64,000 nt of DNA, from positions 1 through 64,000 of the forward strand of contig NZ_ML136872.1 of NCBI RefSeq assembly GCF_004009905.1, in the 5' to 3' direction. The position numbers and the translations under genes are program-made. Positions 56,857 through 64,000 of this stretch are shown here, one piece after another (the stretch's first letter is position 1; the number at the start of each line of letters is the position of its first letter). Origin of the DNA: Lactobacillus xujianguonis (GTDB lineage: Bacteria; Bacillota; Bacilli; Lactobacillales; Lactobacillaceae). The notes under the pieces are model-generated. The model worked only from the letters and a program-made list of their open reading frames with translations, made no database searches and was not told where the DNA came from.

Positions 56857-57480
56857 CTAATCACACTCGACTTGAAAACTAGGATCTTTATATGCCTCAA
56901 AACAAGCCTTAATTTCATCTAATGAATTTCTATCTGTACTCAAATTCTTTGGTAATTGATCATAAGCAAAATACTTACGAGTTGTAGTCTCAATATTCTT
57001 CTTGAATTCACCACCGAGCGGTTTGCAAAGAAAGAAAACGTGAATGACATTGTATGGGTAAATGGCTTCGCTATGCTTATTTTGATCATAGATGCCAATA
57101 ATTCTTTCAACCTCAATATCAAGACCTGATTCTTCTTTGGCTTCCTTAATACAGTTTTCTTTCACAGCCATATTAACTTCACACCAACCACCTGGAAGAG
57201 ACCAACTACCATCATTTTCTTGAACTAATAAAATTTTATCATCCTTAAAAATGGCAGCTCGTGTCCCAAGCTTGGGAGTTTGATAACCAATTTCATTGCA
57301 AAATAAATCCTTCACTTTTTGCAAAGGTAAATCTGATTTATACGCCATCATTTCTGCAGAAATATCACGAATTTCTTGATAACGTTCTAAGTCAAAATCA
57401 TCTTTGCCATAAATTAATCCAGCTTGTGCCAAGCTTTGCAATCTTTTCGCCCATTCAATTAATAAATCTTTATCTTCCAC
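56857..57480 (-). CDS. Nudix hydrolase with N-terminal extension
   Basis: 207 residues. Residues 1-65 are the helical Nudix N-terminal domain found in Firmicutes ADP-ribose/NDP-sugar-type hydrolases; the Nudix fold follows with ILLVQENDGSWSLPGGWCEVNMAV and the catalytic KEAKEESGL (metal-binding Glu residues present). In the Nudix box GX5EX7REUXEEXGU the first Glu position reads Met and Arg reads Lys, so it departs from the consensus. It starts two bases after the phosphorylase gene upstream and is probably in the same transcript. Confidence 0.85.
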   Translation of the reverse strand: MEDKDLLIEWAKRLQSLAQAGLIYGKDDFDLERYQEIRDISAEMMAYKSDLPLQKVKDLFCNEIGYQTPKLGTRAAIFKDDKILLVQENDGSWSLPGGWCEVNMAVKENCIKEAKEESGLDIEVERIIGIYDQNKHSEAIYPYNVIHVFFLCKPLGGEFKKNIETTTRKYFAYDQLPKNLSTDRNSLDEIKACFEAYKDPSFQVECD

Positions 57481-57482
57481 AG

Positions 57483-58244
57483 TTACACCCTACTTAAAAT
57501 CTGTGAACAAATCTTCAATCCAGCAGTGTGAGAATCACTGCCCCAATCACGTTCGTCATAATTATCAATGTCTGCAAGAGTATCTGCAGTGAATAGAATT
57601 TGTGCAAAATCTATCTTTCTGAATTGCGCACAAGCAGCCATTCCGGCACATTCCATTTCAACTGTCGCCGCACCAAGTTCACGGAATTGCTTAACTCTAT
57701 CAGGAGTTTCTCTGAAGAAGCCATCAGTTGTCCAAGTAGTTATTTCATCGTAGTCTAATTTCATATCTGTAATTATTTTTTCGATTTCATTAAGATATTC
57801 GGACTTCATATCAATGAATTGTCCTGGCTCTTGATAGTAAAAAGAAGTGCCCTCGCCTCTAATAGCCTTGACTGGTAAAACCATCTCATTTTCGGGTAAA
57901 TCGATTAAAGCACCTGCATTGCCAAAAGCCAATACTTGTCTTACCCCATAAGCAATTAGCCAATCTAATAATTGGGTTGCTGCAGGAGCTCCAAGTGGAG
58001 CCTGACATAAGGTCAATTTTTCTCCATTAATCTCGATTTCATAAATATTAGGTTGAAAAGAAACAGAATCAAAGCTACCTAAAATCTTATGTGGAACTTG
58101 TTTTAAAAAGTTATCGATATCTTCCTTTGGTACAAATGCATACACTAATTTTTCATGAAACTTAAAAGGCAATTGATCATGATTTGGTTCTAAAACTGCA
58201 TGCTCATTACTGTCAAATTCTAAAATAAACGGTTTCTCATTCAT
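57483..58244 (-). CDS. Nucleoside phosphorylase-family protein, paralogue A
   Basis: 253 residues, closest to the family consensus among the three copies: KPFILEFDSNEHAVLEP, VLAFGNAGALIDLPE, VLPVKAIRGEGTSFYY, ITTWTTDGFFRET and ATVEMECAGMAACAQF. Acts presumably on nucleosides in the cytoplasm. It lies 15 bases downstream of the cytidine-deaminase-like gene and directly before the Nudix gene, which suggests a salvage or detoxification module: deaminate, split the glycosidic bond, hydrolyse phosphorylated by-products. Confidence 0.85.
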   Translation of the reverse strand: MNEKPFILEFDSNEHAVLEPNHDQLPFKFHEKLVYAFVPKEDIDNFLKQVPHKILGSFDSVSFQPNIYEIEINGEKLTLCQAPLGAPAATQLLDWLIAYGVRQVLAFGNAGALIDLPENEMVLPVKAIRGEGTSFYYQEPGQFIDMKSEYLNEIEKIITDMKLDYDEITTWTTDGFFRETPDRVKQFRELGAATVEMECAGMAACAQFRKIDFAQILFTADTLADIDNYDERDWGSDSHTAGLKICSQILSRV

Positions 58245-58259
58245 CTCTATCCCTCCAAG

Positions 58260-58679
58260 TTATAACCACCATTCTGGGGTTAACTCACCTAATGTCAATA
58301 CTTTATTGCTCTCATAGTCCATCATCACTTCAACATTTTGATAATCTTTTTCCATCATCTGAACCATGAATTCGCGGCAGGCACCACATGGCGCACCATT
58401 TTTACCATCAGACATAAGCGCCAATACACGTGAGATTTTAGTTTCACCATTAGTAATCATATTAAAAAGCGCATTTCTTTCAGCACATACGCCTAAAGTA
58501 CAGGCTGTGTCAACACACACTCCGGTATAAATCTTTCCCGATTTTGACAAAACTGCAGCGGCAACACCACCGGCTTCCATATGATCGGATATTTCATGGA
58601 AACCCTGTACTTTTTTGGCCGCTTGGAACATCTTCTGCCAAGTAGAGTCAGGAGCTAATCTATTTTTAACGTCTTTCAT
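58260..58679 (-). CDS. Cytidine-deaminase-like protein
   Basis: 139 residues with the zinc-deaminase core: CAERNAL (catalytic Glu) and PCGACREF. The HAE of the CDA/dCMP type is CAE here, as in CDA and blasticidin-S deaminases. The sequence is less like classical CDA outside these motifs, so cytidine is a likely but unproven substrate. The start overlaps the upstream membrane protein by 14 bases. First of the nucleoside genes on this strand after the membrane protein. Confidence 0.85.
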   Translation of the reverse strand: MKDVKNRLAPDSTWQKMFQAAKKVQGFHEISDHMEAGGVAAAVLSKSGKIYTGVCVDTACTLGVCAERNALFNMITNGETKISRVLALMSDGKNGAPCGACREFMVQMMEKDYQNVEVMMDYESNKVLTLGELTPEWWL

Positions 58680-58938
58680 TCTCTTCTCCTTTAGTAAAAA
58701 ATGCTTTAACCATTACATAAATTGCAATCCAAATAGCTAAACTTAGTAACCAGAACCAGGAATTATTGGTCATCGTCAATGAGATTCCATTGTTTACCGT
58801 CAAGTTCATTTTTATACCAAAAATTAGCTCAATAGTATGCAATCGCACGTGCGTCCACAAAAAAAAAACAAAATACAGCATAATGCAAGTGCACCAAATT
58901 CCTACTGCTTTAAAAATATTTTTTACAATTGTATTCAT
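58666..58938 (-). CDS. Small membrane protein upstream of the deaminase-like gene
   Basis: 90 residues: two membrane segments (about 8-28 and 60-80) with an extracytoplasmic loop of mixed polarity between, and a charged C-terminus (KGEENERR). Not recognised. The 14-base overlap with the deaminase gene and the five-base gap after the GNAT gene point to one transcript. Confidence 0.6.
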   Translation of the reverse strand: MNTIVKNIFKAVGIWCTCIMLYFVFFLWTHVRLHTIELIFGIKMNLTVNNGISLTMTNNSWFWLLSLAIWIAIYVMVKAFFTKGEENERR

Positions 58939-58943
58939 CTTAA

Positions 58944-59399
58944 TTATTCCAATTCCATTGTGTCCTCAGAAAAGACGACTGGAAATTCATCAGACCATTT
59001 CTCAGTCCTTGTTTCGATTACCTTAAAGCCAAATTTCTGATACAAATTCTTGGCTCGTTCATTATCAGTAAACACGTCTAATCTTACTGGTCGTGGCAGC
59101 TTCGCCAATGCGGTCTTCATCAATGCAGAACCAGTACCTTTTCCTTGCATCCCTGGCAAAACATACAAGAAATCTAAACGGCGTCGTCCTAGACCGACAA
59201 ATCCAACTACTTGCTCATCTTTTTCAGCAACGTAAATATCACAGGACAAAAAATACTTGAGATATGGTGCATCCTTCAACGCAATAAAAACTTCTTCCAA
59301 GCCTTCTGCTTTAAGCTCTTGCAATCGCCCTTGATCCATAACTTGTGCTAATTGCTCAAAATCTGTGGATTGATATCTTCTAATAGTTACTTTTACCAA
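58944..59399 (-). CDS. GNAT-family N-acetyltransferase
   Basis: 151 residues with the GNAT fold: VVGFVGLGRRRLDFLYVLPGMQGKGTGSALM contains the acetyl-CoA site (Q-x-x-G-x-G/A), and NLYQKFGFKVI is the C-terminal motif. Substrate unknown. It is the first gene of the minus-strand run ending near 51.8 kb and has a divergent neighbour at 59498. Confidence 0.9.
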   Translation of the reverse strand: MVKVTIRRYQSTDFEQLAQVMDQGRLQELKAEGLEEVFIALKDAPYLKYFLSCDIYVAEKDEQVVGFVGLGRRRLDFLYVLPGMQGKGTGSALMKTALAKLPRPVRLDVFTDNERAKNLYQKFGFKVIETRTEKWSDEFPVVFSEDTMELE

Positions 59400-59497
59400 T
59401 CGGATGCACCTCTTTTTTAATAAGTTTTATATTGTTTTCTAATTTTATCATATATAATTTTAAATAAAAGACCTTTTAAAAGAAAATGTGACTTACT

Positions 59498-60208
59498 ATG
59501 AAATTAAAAAAGATTAATCCTGATACTTACGAATTATTTGAAAATAGCCATTCAATCGGTACTATTTCCACATACCGTAATCTTTTCCATGACACATGCA
59601 GCTATTTAAAATTCAATCTAACTAAAATTCCAACATCTTCTCCTTTTACAGAAATTAGGCATCAAGAACAAAAACCTCTTCAGGTAATGATTGAATCTCA
59701 GCAATCAGAAATAGTAAATTTTCTGACTAAAAGCGGCTTTCAATGCAAACGACGCTGCTATGAAGCTGAAGTTAGTTCGACTGAGCTAAAGCATCCCTTA
59801 AGAGCAGAACTACCAATACTTCCTTTTGCAAAATGCGATCCTATTTATCAAGCCTGCTATCATTTTCTATATCAATATTATAAAGACGCTCATGAGCAGA
59901 TTTCTCCTTTGACAGTTACTGAAACAGAATTCACTGCTGAAGTTCCCACCCAAACTGGTTATTATTGTTTGAATGAACAAGGTCAACTTTCCCATGTTGC
60001 TTTCACTGAAAAGAACGAAATCGCTTATCTGTGTTCGACCAATCTGCATACTTGCTCTGCTTTCATTGATAGCTTACTAGCTGAAATTTTCAAAAATTAT
60101 TCAACTACTTTCTTTGAAGCAGATGACACCGATTGGGCCGCTAGTATGTTGCTTGATAAGTTCAAATATTCTAAAACAGAAAGTTTTAATACTTATATTT
60201 ATAATTGA
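59498..60208 (+). CDS. Uncharacterised protein, possibly GNAT-like
   Basis: 236 residues, no signal peptide. The N-terminal half (IGTISTYRNLFHDTCSYLKFNL, EIVNFLTKSGFQCKRRCYE) resembles the first part of acetyltransferases that contain two GNAT-like halves, but no acetyl-CoA loop is clear. I cannot assign a function. Weak ribosome binding site; AT-rich divergent promoter region 59400-59497. Confidence 0.55.
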   Translation: MKLKKINPDTYELFENSHSIGTISTYRNLFHDTCSYLKFNLTKIPTSSPFTEIRHQEQKPLQVMIESQQSEIVNFLTKSGFQCKRRCYEAEVSSTELKHPLRAELPILPFAKCDPIYQACYHFLYQYYKDAHEQISPLTVTETEFTAEVPTQTGYYCLNEQGQLSHVAFTEKNEIAYLCSTNLHTCSAFIDSLLAEIFKNYSTTFFEADDTDWAASMLLDKFKYSKTESFNTYIYN

Positions 60209-60255
60209 AAGTTGAATTCAAAGAACCTAAAATAAAACTGAAACGGAGGTCAATT

Positions 60256-60489
60256 ATGGAAAAAGTTGAACCAATGGACATCTTACGTGCTCCTTCACCA
60301 GAAGAAGTAACTATTGCAAAAATTGGTAAATGGATCAAAGATTCATACTACGATGAAAATCATCAAGTCAATGTAGTTTTTAAGAAAGATACTCCCAAAG
60401 AAGTCTTCCGTTCATTTAAAAAGAATACAATTCTTTTTAAAGCCATTACTGATGCAGACGTCAACGAAAAGTATCAAATTGAAAAATAG
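60256..60489 (+). CDS. Small charged protein of unknown function
   Basis: 77 residues from the ATG at 60256, which has GGAGGT seven bases upstream. A longer frame starts at 60205 without such a site. It is highly charged, with no membrane segment. Not recognised. Probably in one transcript with the gene upstream. Confidence 0.65.
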   Translation: MEKVEPMDILRAPSPEEVTIAKIGKWIKDSYYDENHQVNVVFKKDTPKEVFRSFKKNTILFKAITDADVNEKYQIEK

Positions 60490-60501
60490 TGTTTAAACAG
60501 C

Positions 60502-60530
60502 AATAGCCGCAGCATTACGCTACGGCTATT
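60502..60530. terminator. Terminator between the small protein and ABC transporter genes
   Basis: AATAGCCGCAGC (60502-60513) pairs with GCTACGGCTATT (60519-60530), one G-U or mismatch; T-rich on the right. The AATAGCCG stem recalls the hairpin at 244-322, but the rest differs. Confidence 0.65.
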
Positions 60531-62138
60531 TTAAATTTCAATCACTTGATCAAAACTAACTTTATTTTCATCATGCAACTGGTGACTAACAAAGATAACT
60601 GTGAGGTCTTTCAGGCTTAAAAAGCTATTCTCAACTTGCAAAGCACTTGCTTTATCTAAATTGCTAGTACTTTCGTCTAATAATATTACTTGTCGATTTC
60701 TTAACAACCCTCTCGCTAATGCTAACCGTTGTTTCTGTCCTCCTGAAAGGTTAGTGCCATTCTCACCTACCATTGTATTTAAACCTTTAGGTAACTTTTC
60801 TATAAAAGTCCATAAATCAGCTTTAGTCAGAGCTATTTTGATTTGCTTATCAGAAAAATCCTCTCCTAAACACAAATTATAACGGATACTATCATTGAAC
60901 AAATATGGCGTTTGGTCGATATACAAAATAATTCTTCTTAAAGTATCATAACTTAGTTCTTTTTCCTCAATTTGATTAAGCTTTAAGCTACCGGAATAGT
61001 TTCTTAATTGACCAGATAAAATCTTCATAAAGGTAGTCTTGCCACTTCCGGATTCACCATGGATTGCTACTTTTTCTTTTGCGTTAATTACAAAATTAAG
61101 AGGATGTTTAAAAACAGGTAAATGATCAAATTGTGTCTGTAAATTACTTACTTTAAGCAGGTTAAAGCTTTCATTTCTAATATTTTTTCCAACTTTTTTT
61201 GGCTCTACAGTGTCATTTAACTGATATTTTTTAAAAATTGGCTCTAAGGCAGTCATTTCAGACCAAATTGGTGCAATCACTGCTAATGAGTTAAATACGT
61301 TATAAGATAAATTACCAGACGAAGCAATCACGCCAATAGAAATAATATGTCTAAGAGCTAGGAAACCTGTCCATGCCTGAATACCCACTTGTCCAAGAAT
61401 ATTAGAAAAACCAGCAATATTATTGGCCACAGTTTGATATTTGACCTGTCCAACTTTTTTCTGAATAACAACTTGAACCGCATTAATAATTCTATTCTCG
61501 AGTTGTTGCTCTACGCCAAAAATGGCAAATGTTCTAAAACCACCTAACGCATCATTGATCACATTAAGCAATTTTTCATTAGCTTTAGTAGTTGAAAAAC
61601 TAGCTTTTGCTAGCTGTTTGCGAATTACTTGCGGAAAAACCACCGTTAACAATGAAACAAATAAAACCAATGGTATAAAAGTCCACGAAAATTGGATTAA
61701 CGCAATCAAAGAAAATAAAGGATCTGTAATAATTTGAATTGCTTCTAATATATTTCCAAAACCGTCATTTTCAATAGTTGTCATGTCATTAGTCAACCAA
61801 GACGCGTAAACTCCTGTATCCTGTGCTTGATATTGTTCAATCGTTCTGCTTGCTAAATGTCTAACGATCTCTTGTCTTAAATCTCGACTCAAATACTGCA
61901 CTGTTTTTTCTCGAATGATTTGCAAAATAATCAAAAAGACTGACAGCACCGCAAAAATTGCGACGTCATATATAACCCATTGGAAAAATGGTAGCATTTT
62001 TAAGGCAATTAAATTATTAAAGATTTGAACATTAATTAAGGCATGCACTACACGTAACGCTGACGTAATGATCGTTAAAACCACTACTTGACTAACTAAC
62101 AATGGTTCATACTTCAAATATCTAAATAAATACTTCAT
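60531..62138 (-). CDS. ABC exporter half-transporter linked to an Rgg regulator
   Basis: 535 residues from the ATG at 62138 (GAGGTGAG upstream; the frame extends 29 codons further without a start signal). Six membrane segments (1-310), then the ATPase with Walker A GESGSGKTT, signature LSGGQKQR, Walker B VILLDESTSNLD and the H-loop VSHQL. It is related in size and layout to the pair at 34525-37688, but stands alone. It directly follows an Rgg-type regulator, and direct repeats lie between them, so it may be its target. Substrate unknown: peptide, lipid or drug. Confidence 0.88.
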   Translation of the reverse strand: MKYLFRYLKYEPLLVSQVVVLTIITSALRVVHALINVQIFNNLIALKMLPFFQWVIYDVAIFAVLSVFLIILQIIREKTVQYLSRDLRQEIVRHLASRTIEQYQAQDTGVYASWLTNDMTTIENDGFGNILEAIQIITDPLFSLIALIQFSWTFIPLVLFVSLLTVVFPQVIRKQLAKASFSTTKANEKLLNVINDALGGFRTFAIFGVEQQLENRIINAVQVVIQKKVGQVKYQTVANNIAGFSNILGQVGIQAWTGFLALRHIISIGVIASSGNLSYNVFNSLAVIAPIWSEMTALEPIFKKYQLNDTVEPKKVGKNIRNESFNLLKVSNLQTQFDHLPVFKHPLNFVINAKEKVAIHGESGSGKTTFMKILSGQLRNYSGSLKLNQIEEKELSYDTLRRIILYIDQTPYLFNDSIRYNLCLGEDFSDKQIKIALTKADLWTFIEKLPKGLNTMVGENGTNLSGGQKQRLALARGLLRNRQVILLDESTSNLDKASALQVENSFLSLKDLTVIFVSHQLHDENKVSFDQVIEI

Positions 62139-62190
62139 TGTTCTCACCTCGTCATTCATTATTTGACAAAGTAAGTAAAAATAATTTAAT

Positions 62191-62219
62191 TTGTCGTATT
62201 TGAAGGTGAATTGTCGTAT
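62191..62219. promoter_or_regulatory. Direct repeats TTGTCGTAT between rgg and the ABC exporter gene
   Basis: TTGTCGTAT occurs at 62191-62199 and 62211-62219, a period of exactly 20 bases, about two helical turns. They lie 53 bases before the exporter ATG. A dimeric regulator could bind both on one DNA face. A promoter is not clear. Confidence 0.55.
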
Positions 62220-62226
62220 ACGCAAA

Positions 62227-63033
62227 TTATAATTTGGGTAATGTATTTACGAAATCATGCCAGCCGGCATTATCTAGGACTTCAAAGATCTTTTTAGCTG
62301 ATTCACGATCTTTTGCAAAAATGGCTTGATAATAGTTAGTCAAAAGCTTAATTAATAGAAGTGAGTTTTTGATAGGCAGCTTCTTCAAGTATCTAATAAT
62401 CCGCTCAGTTAATTCAGGGTGATTAAACTCATAACAAAGATCAAGAAAGTTAATACAGATTGCTCCTATCGTTTCTTGTAAAGCACTGCTCATCCCTTGA
62501 GGATCAGAATATTTAGCCAGAATACTGTTCACTAAAAAGCTAACCTCATCAATGTTATAAACCCGTATCGTTTCGCGAAAAATCTGCAAAGAATTTTTAT
62601 CCCATCCATTATTTTGAAAAACAAACTGTTTCAGTTTTTCTTTTAAATCAGTAGGAATTGCATCTGTCTTTTTCAAATAAACTTCATTTAGGTGCAATTG
62701 CAGTTGTAAATATTTTTTCTGACGGGATTCAGGTAAAGCATCAATTTTTCTTTCAAGATTATAAAAAGAAGCCCCATCTTTCTGTTGTAAAGCTCGATCG
62801 ATTTCGTGCAAAATGTTTTCGTCAGGACGATTACTATTCTGAAACTCGGCAAAGAATCGCTCATAATTAATGTTATTAGCAGCCAAAATATGCAATAATT
62901 CGTCAGCACCAATATTATGGATGCCACGTTCAACTTTGGAATAAAACGATACTGAAACTACTCCAGCCGCCATTTCTGTTTGTGTTAAACCTAAGGATAT
63001 TCGAATTTCTTTGAGAGCTTGTCCAATCGTCAT
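62227..63033 (-). CDS. Rgg/GadR/MutR-family transcriptional regulator
   Basis: 268 residues. N-terminal XRE HTH (IGQALKEIRISLGLTQTEMAAGVVSVSFYSKVERG) followed by the helical repeat region typical of Rgg, which usually binds a short hydrophobic peptide pheromone. It lies directly upstream of an ABC exporter gene on the same strand. I found no pheromone-like ORF adjacent. GAGGAG lies before its ATG. It probably controls the exporter. Confidence 0.88.
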   Translation of the reverse strand: MTIGQALKEIRISLGLTQTEMAAGVVSVSFYSKVERGIHNIGADELLHILAANNINYERFFAEFQNSNRPDENILHEIDRALQQKDGASFYNLERKIDALPESRQKKYLQLQLHLNEVYLKKTDAIPTDLKEKLKQFVFQNNGWDKNSLQIFRETIRVYNIDEVSFLVNSILAKYSDPQGMSSALQETIGAICINFLDLCYEFNHPELTERIIRYLKKLPIKNSLLLIKLLTNYYQAIFAKDRESAKKIFEVLDNAGWHDFVNTLPKL

Positions 63034-63109
63034 TTTCTTTTTCTCCTCGCATTATTTTTTACTTTACCTAAAACCATTCCCACAATCAAGCTGCTATAAT
63101 ACTAATATC

Positions 63110-63350
63110 ATGAAAAAGATTTTCTTATTAAGATCTTTGTTGGCAGCCCTAAACTTAACCGCCTGTCAGCAAAAATTCGCTCAACCAAGATCAAACAATG
63201 CTAGTAGGTCAACCACCTCACAGCATAAACATCCTACAAGCCAAGCTCAAGTTGCACCCAAAATTACTACTCATAAAAAGTATAAAGGCTTCAAGTTAGC
63301 TACTATACCTGTGCAATATCAGGGCACTTGGTATCGCGGCGACCCTTATA
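63110..63350 (+). pseudogene. 5' fragment of a lipoprotein gene, cut at a recombination joint
   Basis: ATG at 63110 opens a lipoprotein signal (KKIFLLRSLLAALNLTAC, lipobox LTAC with the lipid-bearing Cys), then a Ser/Thr/Gln-rich linker and YQGTWYRGDPYKS, a motif of secreted lactobacillar proteins. After about 63350 the frame runs into antisense pepO sequence to a stop at 63439, so the natural C-terminus is lost. A TATAAT at 63095-63100 is only nine bases from the ATG, and there is no ribosome binding site, so expression is doubtful or leaderless. Confidence 0.7.
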
Positions 63351-63773
63351 AAAGTTGTACGGAAATTCAAAAACTACCCCATCTTCAGATTCACTCAAAG
63401 CTTGTAAGTCTGAAAAACTCTTTAAGTTGGTCAACGTAGCAAGATCTTTTTGAATTGGTTTAGCACCATCGGAATTACGTTTGGCAAAATCTTTAGCCAT
63501 CTTGTATAATTCAACGGCTTTTTTAAGATTTGGAATGTCGGGAATTTTATTTTTGCCTGAAATAAATTTATCCAAATCTGTCATCATGCGCTTTTCAATT
63601 CGCATGTCAATTTCAGTATTAACTCCAATTTCAGTCCGGTCTGCAGGAATGACTGCATCCTTTTGCCATTCAGAGTTAACAGCTAAATATAAGTTGTCTT
63701 GTGGGCGGGCATTAACATCTGGCTTAGTTAAATCACCAACACCGCCACGTACTTTTTGGTTAAAATGGATCAT
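63350..63773 (-). pseudogene. pepO: 5' remnant of endopeptidase gene pepO
   Basis: Frame from the ATG at 63773 (GAGGA upstream) for about 140 codons: GGVGDLTKPDVNARPQDNLYLAVNSEWQ, IPADRT, ...KKAVELYKMAKDFAKRN, the N-terminal part of M13-type oligopeptidase PepO. The family has about 645 residues, with the zinc motif HExxH in the missing C-terminal part. The frame ends in lipoprotein sequence at about 63350 and stops at 63303. Inactive as it stands. Confidence 0.82.
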
Positions 63774-63838
63774 CGAATCCGTCCTCTCTTTACTTTTTTG
63801 TTAAGCCTATTTTAATGCTAAATGAATTTTGGCAAAAG

Positions 63839-63867
63839 AAAAAGTTGTAGAAAAACTACAACTTTTT
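63839..63867. terminator. Bidirectional terminator between the pepO remnant and the FAD oxidase gene
   Basis: AAAAAGTTGTAG (63839-63850) pairs perfectly with CTACAACTTTTT (63856-63867). Confidence 0.85.
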
Positions 63868-63890
63868 GCTTTTTAATTTGAATTTACAGT

Positions 63891-64000
63891 CTATTCAGCT
63901 GGGAAAATCTTGTCAGGGTTAATGACATAATTTGGATCAAAGACGCGCTTAATCTTTCTCAAAATATCAGTGTAATCCTTGCCATAATAACTTTCGAACC
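63891..64000 (-). CDS. C-terminus of an FAD-binding oxidoreductase (partial)
   Basis: The last 36 codons of a minus-strand gene that enters from beyond the window. The end FDPNYVINPDKIFPAE before TAG is characteristic of FAD-linked oxidases of the glycolate oxidase/D-lactate dehydrogenase (GlcD) family. Only the C-terminal domain is present, so the substrate is unknown. Confidence 0.72.
   Translation of the reverse strand, partial: FESYYGKDYTDILRKIKRVFDPNYVINPDKIFPAE

Noticed and set aside
60502-60530. Copy of the hairpin at 244-322
   Set aside because: Only the AATAGCCG stem is shared; loop and flanks differ, so common terminator-like composition is enough to explain it.
63303-63439. New chimeric gene made by the lipoprotein/pepO joint
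   Set aside because: The reading frame beyond the joint is antisense pepO sequence without selection signs, and the gene lacks a ribosome binding site.
1-64000. CRISPR arrays, tRNA, rRNA, insertion sequences, prophage or integrase genes
   Set aside because: I looked for spaced direct repeats, cloverleaf sequences, transposase motifs and phage modules and found none that hold.

Overview
The window looks like chromosomal DNA of an AT-rich Lactobacillus of the acidophilus/helveticus group. This rests on gene order (lepA-srtA-recJ, hrcA-grpE-dnaK-dnaJ, rimP-nusA-ylxR-ylxQ-infB-rbfA, rpsB-tsf-pyrH-frr-uppS-cdsA-rseP-proS-polC), on AGGAGG-type ribosome binding sites and on a subtilisin-like cell-envelope protease with C-terminal SLAP (S-layer attachment) modules. 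I saw no rRNA, tRNA, CRISPR array, transposase or phage module.

Left half (1-37.7 kb): almost all genes are on the minus strand and intact. In order of coordinate: an APC amino-acid transporter; apt; recJ, srtA and lepA in tightly packed order; a lone RelE/HigB-like toxin on the plus strand; the heat-shock operon hrcA-grpE-dnaK-dnaJ with a promoter between two CIRCE boxes; ribF and truB; the translation operon rimP to rbfA, with its own promoter and a terminator-like hairpin directly before the first gene; polC to pyrH (envelope, translation and replication genes); tsf and rpsB with a structured leader; a fused tRNA methyltransferase/GIY-YIG protein; plsC; and a two-subunit ABC exporter.

Right half (37.7-64 kb): accessory and decayed. 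It holds a frameshifted aac(3)-like gene, an MqsR/MqsA-like toxin-antitoxin pair, a twice-frameshifted SLAP protease, an ABC-F ribosome-protection gene stopped by a TGA at its second Walker B, a Ham1-like pyrophosphatase, a Fic protein, a Mef-like MFS exporter, and a long minus-strand run of nucleoside-related genes (three paralogous nucleoside phosphorylases, a cytidine-deaminase-like gene, Nudix, a CofE-like ligase, a P-loop kinase, two broken histidine phosphatases). It ends with an Rgg regulator plus ABC exporter and a recombination scar joining a lipoprotein fragment to a pepO remnant. Eight genes are broken here; I found none broken in the left half.

The most interesting signal is regulatory. 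Three resistance-type transport or ribosome-protection genes (ABC exporter pair, ABC-F, Mef-like MFS) each have a leader with a short upstream ORF and mutually exclusive hairpins. The clearest one, before the ABC exporter pair (37757-38018), has a promoter, a 7-codon leader peptide with a good ribosome binding site, and four RNA segments that can pair 1:2, 2:3 or 3:4, with 3:4 followed by a U-tract. This is the layout of a ribosome-mediated transcription attenuator, so the exporter is probably induced by a translation inhibitor or by starvation for an amino acid of the leader peptide.
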